A stretch of DNA of 64,000 nucleotides from Costus lasius (taxonomy: Eukaryota > Streptophyta > Magnoliopsida > Zingiberales > Costaceae), in assembly GCA_027563935.2 (NCBI GenBank), contig CM050449.1:13902501-13966500 (forward strand). Direction: 5' to 3'. A model generated the notes under the pieces. That model ran no database searches. It had not been told where the DNA came from and worked only from the letters and a program-made list of their open reading frames with translations. Within the stretch, counting starts at the first letter, position 1; every line of letters begins with the position of its first letter. The translations under genes and the position numbers were made by a program. Below, piece by piece: positions 10,466 through 24,300 of this stretch.

Positions 10466-12255
10466 TAAATTCACTGCGATGCCACTGCTTGCGCTGTCTG
10501 CCATTCCGTACTCGTTGACTTACCTTTTATCCCTTCCCTGTGCCTTCCCTCCGCCAACCAACCAGCCCGCCGCCCGCCGCTGCCTTTCGTTTAGACAAAC
10601 CGCAAGAACATTGTGATTTCACGCTTCATTCTAAGAATCGATTAGCGAGTTCGAGTTAAAGTTGCCAGTTGGCGTAAAGGAAGATTTTGCTCGGAAAGCT
10701 ATAATCGCACCTGCAATTACTTTAATCTACTGCCAGTTGCTTCAAGGATCTATCTATATAATTAGCTGATCGTATAATAATGTAATCGAAGCTGTTGCTG
10801 TTGGTGCCCTTCCATTTTCTGTCCTTGTGGTCGGTGTTCAAACCAGTAACCAGAGGAGAACTACTATGATGAATCATCATTCTTAACAGGGGCCGGCATG
10901 ATCGAGATAATTTCTTTAGATATCATCGCTGTCTAGGAATTTTAGGAAGATTACATCTCAATCATTCATCTCATAAAGCATACGAATCTTAAAACTATAC
11001 AAATGACCATTGCTTTACGATTCATAATTTGAATTTTCTCAGCATAATGGCATCTTAAAACTATACAAATGGTTTGCTTGCCCTCCCCCGCGCTGCTCAT
11101 GCATCAGAAAAGGGCTTTAAACAATCATTATAAGGCCATGATTGCTGATGTATTCTAAACCAAGCTTGCAAAAGCTTTCAGCTTTCGTTGAAACGGAAAT
11201 GGCGATTGGTTCAAATTCAATCCCTCAATTTTCTTTTTATTATACTTTTTTCCACGCGATCGAAAGGCCACTGACTGGGATGGATGATGACAAAAGGCTA
11301 CAAAGATGGGTTGCGGATGAACAGACTCCAAAAGTTGCTTCAATGCTGCCTTTTGGTGTTGGTATTACTCAGGGCCACTTCACAAATCCAGTTCTCTCTC
11401 AAGTGAACTGAAAGGTCCTCATAATTGCAGGATGCACGCTTGATTAATGCTTTCGCCAAGGATCGAGCCACCGTTCTTCTCAAATGTCTGAAAAAAGGGG
11501 CATAAGTTGTTTATAGAACCTGATTTTGTCATTATTTTGCTTGTGCAAACCAGTAATAATTCGGCATTACTGGCAGAGTCTTAGATTACTAAAAGTTGCC
11601 GGCCTACTTGGGTAATGAAATGCTGGAAGCACGACCTGTCAACGCCAGCCATTCTCATTGTTTAAAGCTGCTGAAAGTTGACATCCCAACCACTGAACTT
11701 TCCGAGGTGGAGTCTCCTCCAATGAGCATCATGATGTGAGCTCACGGCAGGGGAAAAGAACAGACAGCACAAACAAGGTGCCCGAAGAGGAGACAACACT
11801 CTTTCTTTCTTTTTTTTTTCCGAAAACAAAAAACTGGGAGCTGCTTTTAGGTATGATAACATGAAGTCGTGGTCCAATCTCATTCATGGCTGGGCATAAA
11901 CCTCCGAGAAATTAAAAATTATGAACCAATAGCAGACAATTGCATCAATCAAACAGCTGAATTCCAGAGACTACCAAAAATTTTTCTTACAGGATTTGAA
12001 TGAAGAAATCTACCTGTACATGCAAGCATAGTATCATCTCAGATGCCACTTTGCTTCATTTGGAGCAAGACAAGTAATGATTTGGACGGGATTTTGGAAA
12101 GAAATATGCACTGAAGGGAATATAGAGGAAACGGTTCTTACTTTTGTTGGGATTTTTATTGGAAAGAATTGGCAAAGATATTAATGAGCTCAAGTTTCAT
12201 GATTGTACAGAGGAGAATGAACAAATGCAATTGCGCATCAAGAAAAAGGTTTTCG
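10466..12255. other. Intergenic region downstream of the polygalacturonase-like gene
   Basis: Short ORFs at 11142-11411 (+) and 11662-11883 (-) have no domain, no paralogue in the window and no convincing coding pattern. The last few hundred bases before 12256 should contain the 3' UTR of the minus-strand gene. Nothing else could be supported. Confidence 0.5.
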
Positions 12256-15200
12256 CTAAACTTCTGCCAGAGCATTGAAGTTATCAAGGGCGTAGCAGAA
12301 GAGAGAAGAGTTGGAGTTGAGGTCTGAGCATGGCTGAGGGAAGACTGAGTCGGAGAATCCTGAAACATTGGAACAAGTCCAGGGCTCAGAGATATCTGAG
12401 GCGATGAACAAATTGATATTTGCAAGGCAGATGGCAACAAAAGGATCATTGCTGATTCCTGAAAGGACGCCAGCAATTGAGATGTTAAATCCAACCACAT
12501 TCTTAATGGTGACAAGCTTGATTACTGGGAGCGCATCCGGATCATAGTGGTCGTCGGGATGTGCCCCGCAGTGGCCCGTGAACTCGAAGGCTTCATAAAC
12601 GTTGTCCATTTCCACTCCTGATATGATGATGTCCTCGATGGTGCCACCTCGTCCTGGGGTCGTTTTGAATTTGATGCCCGTGAGAGAATTGTGGATGTAG
12701 AGACGATCGGCCTGGATGTTTGAGATCCCACCAGACATCTCGCTACCAAAAGCAAGAGCTGAGCCGAGAGATGTCTCCAGATGGACGTTGTCGATCTGAA
12801 TATTTGTACAAGGTAGGCCAAAAGAGATACCATACTTGTCCCAACCACTCTTGAGAGCAATGCAATCATGTCCAACACTGATGCTGCAATCTTTGATGCA
12901 CAAGTTTGAGCATGAATCTGAAACAAGCAGCTGAGTTAGATCACAATTAAGTTTACTGCTACATAAAGATGAAACAAGTTTATCAAAAAATGCAATATTA
13001 ACCATCAAGCTCAGCAGGGGTAAGTTCAGCATCCTTAGTATCACCAGATCACAATTGAAAATTGAAGAAACTATCATTAGGGTTTATCAAGTTTACAAAC
13101 TTGATGTAATAGCTGCACATCTCTTGCAAAACATAAACTGATTTCTATGACAAATTAGCTACATTATGCAGAATGAAGGAGCTACCAGGCTCTTGTCTAT
13201 GTTGAACAAGACTAGCAATTTAAGCACTTTAACTTAAGATGGTGCTACAGAAGATTATTTGATACTTAAAATTTTCAGTGCAGGACAATCCCAAGAGCAA
13301 ATTCACACTCCATTTACCAACCATTCTAGTATTCAGAGTATGTACTTCTCCTCTATCCTTGTGTGAATATAATGGATGATCTTGCCTTATGACAGACAGC
13401 ATGAAAAAAATGATCACTGTTCTGTACTAGGTAACTAAAATACAAGATAAAATCTAGTCCTAAAACCATTTAATGAGAATTAACCACATTCAAACATAGA
13501 AATGATAATATTCACTTGAAACTTTAATGGTTACCTGGCACTATACCATTTGTATATGAGGAATCAGATGAAGCATAGATAGATGTGTTGTGGATTGTCA
13601 CATTACTGCATCACGAATAGACAAAAACATTTATAATTGTCTAAATCAACAAAAAATATTGATGAATTCAATGAGAAAAAGAATGTTGGAACGAACCGAG
13701 AATAAACTGGGTGGATGCTCCAGGCAGGGGGATTCAAAAATGTTAAATTTGAAATCACAACATCACTAGAGCTGACAAGTTCAAGAAGATGAGGCCTGCT
13801 ATAGTTTAGAGTATGAGAGTGAAACCAATCCCACCAAACAGCACCCTGTCCGTCAATAGTTCCATTATCACCTATTCCAGAAATCAAATTCAGAAAGGTA
13901 AACAAAGAGTAAGAACATAAAATCATTACAAATTCAAGTATGTCAATCTTTTAAAATCTTAAATAAACATACCTGTTATTACTACATCGGTCAAGTTGTA
14001 CCCATTTATCAAGCTGCGGTGCCTTGAACCTGGAAGGTCTATCCCTTGACCATAAGAAGGCAAAGGGTCCACAATAGGCCAGTGAGATGAATCCTGAAAT
14101 TTTAAAAACAAAGAAAAGAGACGGACTATTAACAGCAGGAAATATGACAAATATTGCAATAATAAAACCAACAAAGAATTTTTTGAAGTTATGTTCCTAA
14201 ATCCTCGTGGTTATGAGTGAAAAGCTACTCCCACAACATAGATGAATGTAACTTATAGAACAATGGATGGCAACATATTCTATTTGTTTGACAGTTTGAT
14301 AAAAAAAAAATATTTCACTAGTTTCAAAATTGCGATATCGCGATATCATATATGATTCTCCTCCTGGTTAAATGAAACATTAAAAAAAAAGGGAATATCA
14401 TCCGCAAACCAAGTAAGAGAATGAATGCAGTATCTCAACAATAAAGGAATAGTTGAGGTAATATACAAATGTGGCAAAGTTCATTCATAGAACTAAGTAG
14501 ATGCAAGAGACAAATGCTATAAACATTCAGGTATTACAGACTGTTATTGCCATTGCAAGTAGGTACTTCCATCAAAGAACCCTATTTCAGACCAGGCATT
14601 CACATGTGAATTTATATATGATCTTTGATAGAACACAATTTTGGAATTGCATGCATTTTTTAAGCTTTGGAGGGCTATGACAGAACAACTTAATTTCAGA
14701 ACAATGGTGCACTATACTTGGCAAATAATTATAGTAATTTCCTAGAAATCTCGCCGGGTAAAGACATAAATGGAGCAATTTTCGGGTATGAATGGCAAAT
14801 AATGCAGACAAACCAGCATGGGGTTGTCCACACTCAGATACATGGAGGATGAACACGAAGATGTAGATGTTTATGCATGATGGACAACACCTGACTGCCA
14901 ATTATAACAGCATCTTTGTCAAGGAACAGAGTGAGATGACTGGTGAGGTTGAAACTTCCGGTCAGCCATCTCCCATTGGGAACATACAGCTGAGCGCCAC
15001 CCTTGTCTGCAAATGACCGCAAGTAGAAAACAGCATTCTGAAAGGCAACTGTATTCAAGGTCACTCCATCTCCCACTGCCCCAAATTCTGTGATAGTGAC
15101 ACTGTGAGGTCTCGGTGATAACGCAATCTGGTGCTCGCAAAATCCATCACCAGTTCCATTGCCTTCAACAACCACTGGTACTACAAGAAGTAAAACGGCG

Positions 15201-16108
15201 AGTACCTGAAGAAGACAAGCTGTAAAAAAGCGCAATCATTAGCAGTGAAACAGCACCTTTACAGCTAGATTCCTGGTGACTAGAATGCGCACATAATTTC
15301 AAGCAAAAGCAAACAAAAAACAAATGGAGACTCGGAATCATTGGAATAATCACATGAGTTAGCTTAAGCATTGTCAAGAAGCGATCAATTCCCAAGTTTT
15401 CCCACTGAATTTGAGCTTCCTTCTAATACTATGGTCATGATCATCATATGGAATGGGAAAAACGTGAAGTAACAGTCAATTAAGGGCGTTTACTAAGATC
15501 TCTTTGCGTTTACTGCAGAGGAACCCGACCCGACGTTTTCCTGATTGATCTCAATACTAACAAATAAAGGCCAGAAAGTAACTACGACAAAAAAAAATCG
15601 ATTCATATCATACTCGTACAATTCCTTAAACGAACAACATTTGTGTTTTGCTAAATCAAATGATGCAAAACTTTAGACATAAAAGAGCCACTAATAGAAA
15701 ACCATGTATACCGTCCATGAGACAGAAAAGAGAGCCATATACGATTAGCTTCTTGACTAAAATAAGGGCGAACACGCGCAAACTAATACGGATCAATGAT
15801 CATACCATCACTCAGAAAGGCACAAGTGTTTGAAGCAAATCCAAGTCAAATAACCACTTCAAAACAGAAGCAAGCTAAGAAAAATACCTTAATTGGATTG
15901 AATACCCACAACCAGATCCCACAAGAATGGCCACCCACCCCCCAAAGAACAACAAACAACACCCACAGAGAAACCAACTCATAAGCAAAAAAGATGAAAT
16001 TTTTAGACAAATCTAATGGCCCTGCCTCGCGAACAAGCCAAAAAAGAAACTCCTTTCACGAAGATAAGAAAAAAAAGAATAAAAAAACGTACTTACTAGC
16101 CTCCTCAT
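12256..16108 (-). CDS. GH28 polygalacturonase-like protein, divergent active site
   Basis: Six coding exons on the minus strand: 16108-16097, 15205-14891, 14093-13973, 13871-13697, 13605-13535 and 12917-12256. All introns are GT-AG and the phases join to 451 residues. The protein begins MRRLVLAVLLLVVPVVVEG, a clear signal peptide, so secretion to the cell wall is expected. It then shows the GH28 start VTITEFGAVGDGVTLNT and the beta-helix segments DGQGAVWWDWF, KSGWDKYGI, GSEMSGGISN and TPGRGG. Several catalytic positions differ from the family. The usual NTDGID is TNGIVP, the usual GDD is GHD (His248, Asp249), and the RIK region reads IKFKT. I recall that one plant clade with VPDSS and G(Y/H)D-type motifs shares some of these changes, so this may be a conserved non-classical member. 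Its enzymatic activity is uncertain. The large last exon carries the C-terminal half. Confidence 0.88.
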
Positions 16109-16282
16109 GAGCCCCCTTCAAGCAAGGGCCAGCGGAGAGCCCTGCAAATCAGTTCCAGCCGCGGAGGAAGATGAAACGAGGAGAGGAAGAGGCAAAAAGA
16201 ACAATTGAAGGAGAAGGAAGAATGATGGAAGGAAGGAAAATAAAATGAGCAGCAGCAGAAGAAAAAAACTAGAAGCTGTCCT

Positions 16283-16290
16283 GTTTATAC
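16283..16290 (-). promoter_or_regulatory. Possible TATA box of the polygalacturonase-like gene
   Basis: The minus strand reads GTATAAACAG, with TATAAA about 175 bases upstream of the inferred start codon at 16108. Position and motif fit, but there are other AT-rich stretches nearby. Confidence 0.4.
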
Positions 16291-16379
16291 TAGGAAAAAA
16301 ATCAATTATAGTAACATGGTTGACGATACGCCCACCTCCAACTCCACCCCTTTCTGACTCCACCGTCAGCTATTTGAGG

Positions 16380-19289
16380 CAGTGCAAGGCAAAAGGCCAA
16401 TGAACGACAGAGTGTGCCGCTGGGTTACCTCTCTTGCATGGTGTTCTTTATTATAAACATATTTTTTTTCCATTGGATGCTTGGTCAGTTTAATCTCAGA
16501 AAAGGAAATATTTTAATATTCATTTAATGAACCTGGAAAATGTGAAGAAATGGGAGAAAATTAACTAAATAATCGAGCATATGGTATTTGTCAGATCATC
16601 ATGAGAAGAAGAAAAGATTTTAAGTAAAATTGCGTGCCTCTTCGATCTTATTGTGCTGGCATCTCTCAATGCGGCAGGTTTGGGATATACTTGAACACAT
16701 TTTTTTTTATTAAATTAAAAAATCGATAAATTTATGATACTCCCATTATGACATAAGAGACAACAAAAGACAGGACACGTAGAATTGACTTGGAGTCAAT
16801 TACTTCATCTGCATTACTCTGTCTGTATATATCTAAATATATGCAAGAATTTTTTATTTTTTAAAATAACAAGAATATATGAAAAATCAACGGGACTGAG
16901 CGGCGCCAGTCAACCAATAGAATTTAGCATTCAGAAGGTTTTTATGGGAATTTATTGTCATTTCGGGGGCATACAAGTAATTCCGCGTGTAGCATGGGAC
17001 TGCGTGTCCATGTGGTTTGCCAGGGTAGGGAGTGGGCCCCGCGCTCAATCATGCCCGCCGATGCCAGCCTGGCTTCACACGACAGTCACACTCTATCTCT
17101 CCTCCTCCCCACTCTCTCGCTCTCTCTCTGCCACTCATCTTCTTCAAGCTCAGTACCAAATTTTCAGTTTGACCCCCTAACTAGGCTTCTAATTTTATTA
17201 AACTTATAATGGAGGTTTAATTTTAAAATTCTTCAAGCATTTTTTTTTACCACCACTTATCTCGGGTGCCCGTTTCTACACCGCACAGAAGTGGTAGACA
17301 GGAAAGATACATGTCGGGCCCACGAGAGTGGGATGGGATTGGCGGTACATGATTGTCTTGGGTACGGGTAGCTTGAGCTCTTCGGAGATGAATTAGACGA
17401 AAGTAGGCCGGTTTGGCCTGCGGCCTAATGCTCCCTTAATGATTGCATTCTACTGTTGATTTTTTTTAAATAATAATAATAATAATTTCTTTTACATATA
17501 GAAAGAAATTTAAAATAATTTTAATTATTTCCAAAAATTATTATCTGATCCAACCCTTTTAGCGATTGGCTAGAGTTGAAATTTGTTGCCAATGAAAAAA
17601 GAAACTTTTGCAAGTAACCCTGCAAAGTAAATAATAATTACATTTACATGCAACTCATTGGGTTTATGAGAAGAGATAATACAGAGGTTTAAAATTAGTT
17701 ATTGAAAGTGAGCACAGAGACAAGTAAATAGTTTGACTTACTAATTATAGGTGCAGCCATTTTGCATTTTTAAGTACTTGCTATTTACAAATACAAGTAA
17801 AACAATGGGTTTGCATGAAAAATCATAAAATTCTTCCATTTTGGGACTAGGGCGGATGCATATCACCCTAGAGAAGGGATGCAATTTCATACTAAGATCC
17901 TTACCTTAAACTAAATTAAAAGATCATTTTCTACTCACAACGGATCTATAAAGAGTGGATAGTTCATGCACAATAATATTTACACTTTTTAGCAGCTAAT
18001 TTTTATGTGTAATAAGAATAAATAAATATAAATTAAATACTAAAAATCATTTTTATATCTAATTTAATCCAGCACAATTTGCGGGTCCATTTACGAAAAA
18101 AGCCAAAATAGATGGCAAAACTTGAGATGTTGACATCCAACGACGCATTTGCCCATTGCTAGCAAAAAAACACCAGCATACTTCGGAAAAACAACACATC
18201 AAGCTGATGTATCCCAGCCTGTAACACACATCGGTTTGCATTTTTATAAAAAAATACATATATATTGTCAAATTTAATTCCATGTATATAATAAAGTGAA
18301 AAATCCAAAACTTGACTCAGGTAGGACCGAGTTTGTCTTTAAAACGTGGTATTTTAATGGAATTATTCCCCGTTTGGCCATTTCTCAATAAATTTGCACT
18401 ATCTTGTCATGTTTTTTTGTACTTTTTCAAGACGAAGAATAATTATGCCATCACTTTTTAATTTTATCGTGCAAATTTTAGAGAGATTACATTTAAGCAG
18501 GTTGTTGCCTAAGATTTTATTCAGCAACTCCAACCACGAGGGCAATCTTCCCGTTTCCACCTTTGCATCAACGTGAATCGCACAGCTATGGTTGCTCTGT
18601 TCCCTCGACCACCTCCGCAGCACCGTCGCGCAGCCCCACCTCCAGAAACGACCCATCGCCATTGTCACATCTCCTCTCCTGAGTCGCAGGTCTCCACCGC
18701 CTCGTCGCCGCCACTCGAATCCAGCCTCGTATCAACTTCTTCATGTTGCCACCGCTAGTTCGTATAGCCACCGTCATCGCAAAGTGTCGACCAAATCTTC
18801 CGGCCTTCGATCATCATATCGTTTCATCGTCAACGATCGTCCATCATCGTCGTCGACCGCTACCAACCTCCCTCGCTATCACTGTCAACGAACTCTCATA
18901 TCTGTTGCAGATACTCAGATTAAATGAGCAAATGGCCAAAGCTGGGTATCATACCCAGCTTAAGTCCCCGGGTACCTAAAAATACTTTTAAAAACTATTT
19001 TTTTAAAAAAATGATCTACATGTACCAATATTCTTATGAACAAGATTATACATAATAAAAAATTAATCTAAATATTTTTTAAAAAACATAAAATACTATT
19101 TTAAACTTAATCCTTTTCAATTTTGACTTTTAACCGTCCTTCACAAAGACATTTTAAAGAAAAACCTAATCAGATCTGACCTTTATCATCGTTCATAAGA
19201 CATTTTAAAGAAAATCCGATTCGATAAATTTGATCTCATGTTTAGATGATTATTTTAGAAATGACCTACTAGATATAATCCTACAAGTT
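16380..19289. other. Intergenic, AT-rich with one GC-rich patch
   Basis: No gene seen. A pyrimidine-rich, CpG-containing patch at about 18570-18930 gives overlapping Pro/Ser/His-rich ORFs in several frames. That pattern comes from composition rather than coding. The patch resembles in texture the low-complexity patch at 58280-58690. Confidence 0.5.
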
Positions 19290-19465
19290 TTAGGGTCTGT
19301 TTGGTCCTGTTTCCGTGCAACTTTTGCACGGAAGTCAAGATAATAAAAATTGAAAAAGTTAAAAAAAATTAGAAATGGAAGCTTTTTCAACTTTAGCTTT
19401 TTCAGCTTTTATTATCTCGACTTTCTTGTAAAAACTGCATAGAAGCAGAGCCAAACAGACCCTTA
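19290..19465. mobile_element. Tourist-like MITE
   Basis: The element is 19293-19462 (170 bp), with terminal inverted repeats GGGTCTGTTTGG and CCAAACAGACCC flanked by TTA on both sides (19290-19292, 19463-19465). The TTA duplication and the short G-rich ends are typical of PIF/Harbinger (Tourist) MITEs. The interior is also largely self-complementary (GAAGTCAAGATAATAAAA against TTTTATTATCTCGACTTTC). Confidence 0.85.
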
Positions 19466-19620
19466 GTTTTCAGTCTTCTACTTGTTTTAGATTTTATTAG
19501 TGCTTGCTTAAGTAGATCATAATAATTATAATGATATTCTTATCTGAGTATCATTTATCACAATTATTTATAAAATATTCTCATTGCTTCGTATCATTAC
19601 TTTCTGCCAAGTTTCATTTA

Positions 19621-20946
19621 TTAGGTGTCATGCCCTGGCCTAAGGGTGATCCGACAGAGCACTAGACCGAGCGTGAGACCCTAGGGTTCCGGTGCAAAAT
19701 TACCCTAAATAGAAAATCCTAACTTCCACGTATAATTTTTATCCTCAAATTAAAAACACAAGCGGAAAAGCCAGAAAACCCTAACCCTAAAATCATAAAT
19801 CAAATCCTAAATCAAAAATACTTTGGTCAAAATCAAGCTCGATTTTACTGTGCAAATTGGAACCTGCCGCGCCACTCGAATTCATTCGGTTTGGCTGATG
19901 TCAGCCGCCCAATTTCGCCCGCCGATTCTGATTTGGATTTCTGCCGTTCTCGTTTCGCCGATTTTGACTAAGTCAAAATCATCGCCGTTCTTTGCAGAAA
20001 TCCGAATTCGCCTCTTGCTAACGCACGCCTTGCGTCAACCTCGAAATCGAAACTCACCAAAATCCTAAATCTGCAAGTTCGATTTTGACCCAGTCAAAAT
20101 CGAATCGCATGCTCGTCTTCGTTCCGTTCACGACGCCAACGCGTCACTTCTTCCGCTACAAAGTCGTTGCCATACGGGAACGCTTGCCAGCGAACGTACC
20201 GGCAAGGGAAGGTCCACCGCCCTCGTTCTCAGCCGCACAGCCACCGGAAGCTGCTTATCATTGCCAAAAGACGCCGCCGAATCACCAGAACTGGGGAAGA
20301 GGAGATCGAAGAGGAGGTAACATTTTATTCCTGGAAAACTTACAGAAACCTCTCCTAAAGCTCGCCGCCGACCCCCTGGTCCCAACGTCCCTCTTCCCTC
20401 CCTCACCGGCAACCCTCGTCGTCGATTACAGTCCTCTCCCCAAACCTCACAAAGATCTCTCGTCGCCGGTGTTGATTGCTCCCCTGAGCTCCCTCTGCTT
20501 CGATACTCCAAGCTCTCAATCGGTCCCCCCTCTTGCTCGATCACCTCGACGTCTTTATAGGGAAGCGCCGCCGCTTCCTTAACGCACCGATCTTCACGCG
20601 CCGTCAACCCTAGCTGCCTCTTTCGCGTCTGACGCCCCTACCCGAGCTGCTTCTTCCACCACTTACTTCCAAGTCAGCCCCAAGGATCTCGCGTTGCCCT
20701 CGCCAGCTGCCGCGTCCACCTCCGAATCTCTCGTCGAGGAAGACGATGAAGACGCGGTATTCGAACGGCTCACGGCTTCGGGCGAATGACGCTCTCTCTG
20801 GTCAAAGTCGGAAGCAGCTTCTGTTGATCGTGTCATCTGAACGAAGCTTAGGGCTTCATTTGTTCGCACACCGCGCAGGCTTTGGCCACCGTCCAACCCA
20901 TTCTGCCCTTTTGTTCGGCCCGGAGTTCTCTGGGCCTGACACTAGG
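19621..20946 (+). mobile_element. Solo LTR of family B
   Basis: The element is 19626-20941 (1316 bp). It starts TGTCATGCCCTGGCC and ends GGGCCTGACA, giving perfect 5-bp inverted ends TGTCA/TGACA. Flanks are TTAGG (19621-19625) and CTAGG (20942-20946), agreeing at 4 of 5 positions. It is GC-rich in the middle and has no protein domain. The large overlapping frames at 20085-20582 (+) and 20128-20607 (-) mirror each other and are considered compositional. A reversed relative lies at 8500-9650. Confidence 0.8.
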
Positions 20947-21323
20947 TGTTGTACCACAACCTTGACAGAGCGCGTCCACGCGGTCGGGCGCTCACAACTC
21001 TGCATCACAAATCGACATCATAATTCATAACTGGAAAAACATGCCGACCAGCCAGCGTTGAAACAATAAATATTATCTGGTACCGACTAGTTTGTAATTA
21101 ATATGTCAGCAACAACACATAGTGCAAACATATCGGCTCCACATATCCAATTTGGCGTATAATAATACAGTGGCATATTAAGCCACCTCACACTCTACGC
21201 ACCAAAATGATACAAACGGCAGTGGAACTGTTACATGCGGCGGATGAAAAATCCATTGCCTTTTCATATATCAGGCACTTGGTGAAATCAGCAAAATGCG
21301 AAAGCTTAATTTAGCCATTGGAA
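20947..21323. other. Region downstream of the ERS1-type gene
   Basis: No gene. The part next to 21324 should be the 3' UTR of the minus-strand receptor gene. I could not place a polyadenylation site with confidence. Confidence 0.4.
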
Positions 21324-24300
21324 CTATGCACTTCTTTGGTAACGCATCTTGGGCAGATACTGCCCGTCATCATCACTTACGATGGCTCTGGCACTGGATT
21401 GAATTGCATCTCCATGACTTGGTCGTGGTGCCTGCGGTATTTGTTGCAGATTTCCATTTTGGTCACACGTCCCAAGTTTCACGATGAAAGCAGCTGTGCA
21501 ACCCTTCCCTATACCATCACTTTCCAGCCATATCTGTCCTTCCATGAGGCTAATAAATCTGAATGAACCAGAACAAAATGTTATTAGGCTAAGGTAAAAT
21601 AAGAAACCCAAATTACAATAAATACACACAATTTTACACCAAGTAGTTTCTTAGGTTACACTACGCAATCTCAAGTCTCACGCTGTCTAAAACTTTCGCA
21701 TATTGTTGTCATCGCCAATATACCATCTGGTATGTTCAGTTTCATGTCAGGTGCCAAGTGTAGCAGAGTACAAGTTTTATATAACAGAGACAAGTTAGAA
21801 TTCGACAAAGTTCTCAACCATCAGATACAAATACAGACATTCTGTACAAATTGTAATGCAAAGACAGTATAGGATGCAAAGTAGAACTTATAGAACTATG
21901 GGGCATGGGAGTACAATGTGCAGTCCACATCAAAGGTTAGATTGTTTCCTATATAACAGCCCACATCACAACGACAACATCATTTTAGAAGCGGATGAGA
22001 GTACGCCCACCCATTTTCTGATACACAAGGAATGCTCCACGAGATAAAACACATGGGAACGCAAAGAGACATCAGATTTACTAATATGTATAGAGAATGT
22101 AATGAACATGTGAATTGCCTGGCAAAACATGTCAAATGTAATGCAATGTTACAAGTATAGCATGGAAACTGGCCAGATGAACTAGCTAGACTCTTGTTAA
22201 AAAATGTAACTAACGGTTCTCCCCAAGAAATAGTATTCTCTTTTGATAAAATAAAATAAATAAATAGAAGCATAAGTTAGAATTCATGAAGACAAGTTTT
22301 GATTTATAGCCAACAATAGATGAACTCAGTTTTCTAGCGATAAGGAGTTTATGAATTGACAATGTAGTAAAGTACAATCAATTACTACAACAGCTAATGA
22401 TGCCACGGCGTTTCAAGGACAGAGTACCTCTTACAAATAGCAAGGCCAAGCCCACTGCCGCTGTGGGCTTTGTTTCCACCATTCTGTGTGCGTGTAAATT
22501 TTGTGAAGAGCTGTGGCAACTCTTGAGGATTAATGCCTGAACCAGTATCCTTGACCTGCATCATTAAGATCACTGAAGGTAATTGCAAAACAAACATTAA
22601 CATGAAGCAGCGTGATCATTACACGAAGACATTATGTAAAACCACGGATTCCATAACCTAAAATATATCAGCATATTGTAGCCATCCTATAGCTATTCAA
22701 CTTTTTAATTCCGAAATACCTGCACATGCAAATAAAAATGCCCATCACTAGCAACAGGCAAGAATTCAGGAGTTCGAGGATCACTTGAAGAATCTGGTTT
22801 CGCAACAGATGCCGTGATTGATATATGGCCCTCCTTGGTAAACTTGACAGCATTGCCAGCAACATTTAGTATCGTCTGTAGAAGCCGTTTTTCATCACCA
22901 ACAGCACACAAAGGCAAGTCAGGCGCCAATATCACTGACAGAGAGAGTTTCTTCACAGCGGCTATTGGCTTAATCAAATTAGTGACCTGCAATTTATTTT
23001 TGCAAACTCAGTAACAAAACAAGAAAAACAATATAACATTAAACAAAATTAGACCAAAGAACATGAACTGACCTCTCTGAAAACTGCATGCACGTTGAAA
23101 ACAACTATATCTAACTCCAGGCTTCCATCCTCCAGCTTAGAGAGATCCAAAACGTCATTGATAAGTGTAGCTAGGAGATTGCTGCTTTTTAACACGGTTT
23201 CCACCATTAGCCGCTGTTCTGGAGTTAGCTCAGTCTCTAGAAGCAGAGATGATAAAGCTATAATTGCATTCATTGGAGTCCGCATTTCATGATTCATAAC
23301 AGCTAAAAAATCATTGCGAGCACGTATGGCCATTTCAGCCTCCCGACGAGCTGAATCTAGAGCAACATTTTGCTCCATAAGTAGGTCACGTGCCCGCATT
23401 GACTCTTCTAAGATGGCAGCGTGGGAAAGCGCAACTGCTACCTGGTTCAAATCAAAAAGAGATGTCAGAATGGGATAAACAACGATACAAGGCAACATGG
23501 ATCTGGAAGGAAGCTTAGACTACAAAAATCATAAACAATCAATCGGAACAATGAAATCTCCATCTAAATTGATACTAACTCATCAAAGATTTTACAAACA
23601 TCATTTCGCCTCAAAACTCCTGCAAATCTGTATTCCATTCCCTAAAGATCTTAGACAAGGAATCTGAATGGTTAAACAGACAAAAGAGATTACTCCCCGC
23701 AAAATCATTTTACAATGACATGAACAGTGCTCTGTAAGAGTTCAATAAATCTGCAATGATTCAGGGCCCCTTACTCGTAGAGTTTGTAGAACCTAATAAC
23801 AATCATAAGTATGTCAGACATCAAGAAAAACCATCCAAGTGATCTTGATGTTGATCGTAGGGCAGATGAGATGTACATATGTCATCCGCAAGTAACTCCT
23901 CCAAGGCTATGGTACAGGATAATAAAGCAATAAAAACAGATCCTCTCCATCTTTTTAGGACTTTTTGCTTCCCAAATTAAGAAAAGAAGAAATGGTAGCA
24001 TGCCTTTGAACTTTTTATAAAACAGCCTCATTATTATCATTGAAAGTCACAGAAGGCAATCAGAGTAACACATCCATCAGTTCATAAAAAGGCCAAAACA
24101 TTACAGTAAGTCAAATTTACACCATAATCTACTGGCAGATGCTTGAGTAAATTATCTTAGCTTTTCAAAAGCATTCAATCGACTTTTAAGTTCAGTAGTC
24201 CATATTGGAATTTAATTATTCCTTCAGGCCAAAACAAATGTGTGGGACAACAACAACCAATAAACTTTAAGAGCTTTTATAAACTGCCCTAGACTTATCC

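Noticed and set aside
18573..18979. Small proteins in a pyrimidine-rich patch
   Set aside because: Overlapping frames come from composition, with no promoter, domain or relative.
20085..20607. Coding gene in the 165- and 159-residue overlapping frames
   Set aside because: Both strands are open over the same GC-rich stretch inside a solo LTR, and neither has a domain.
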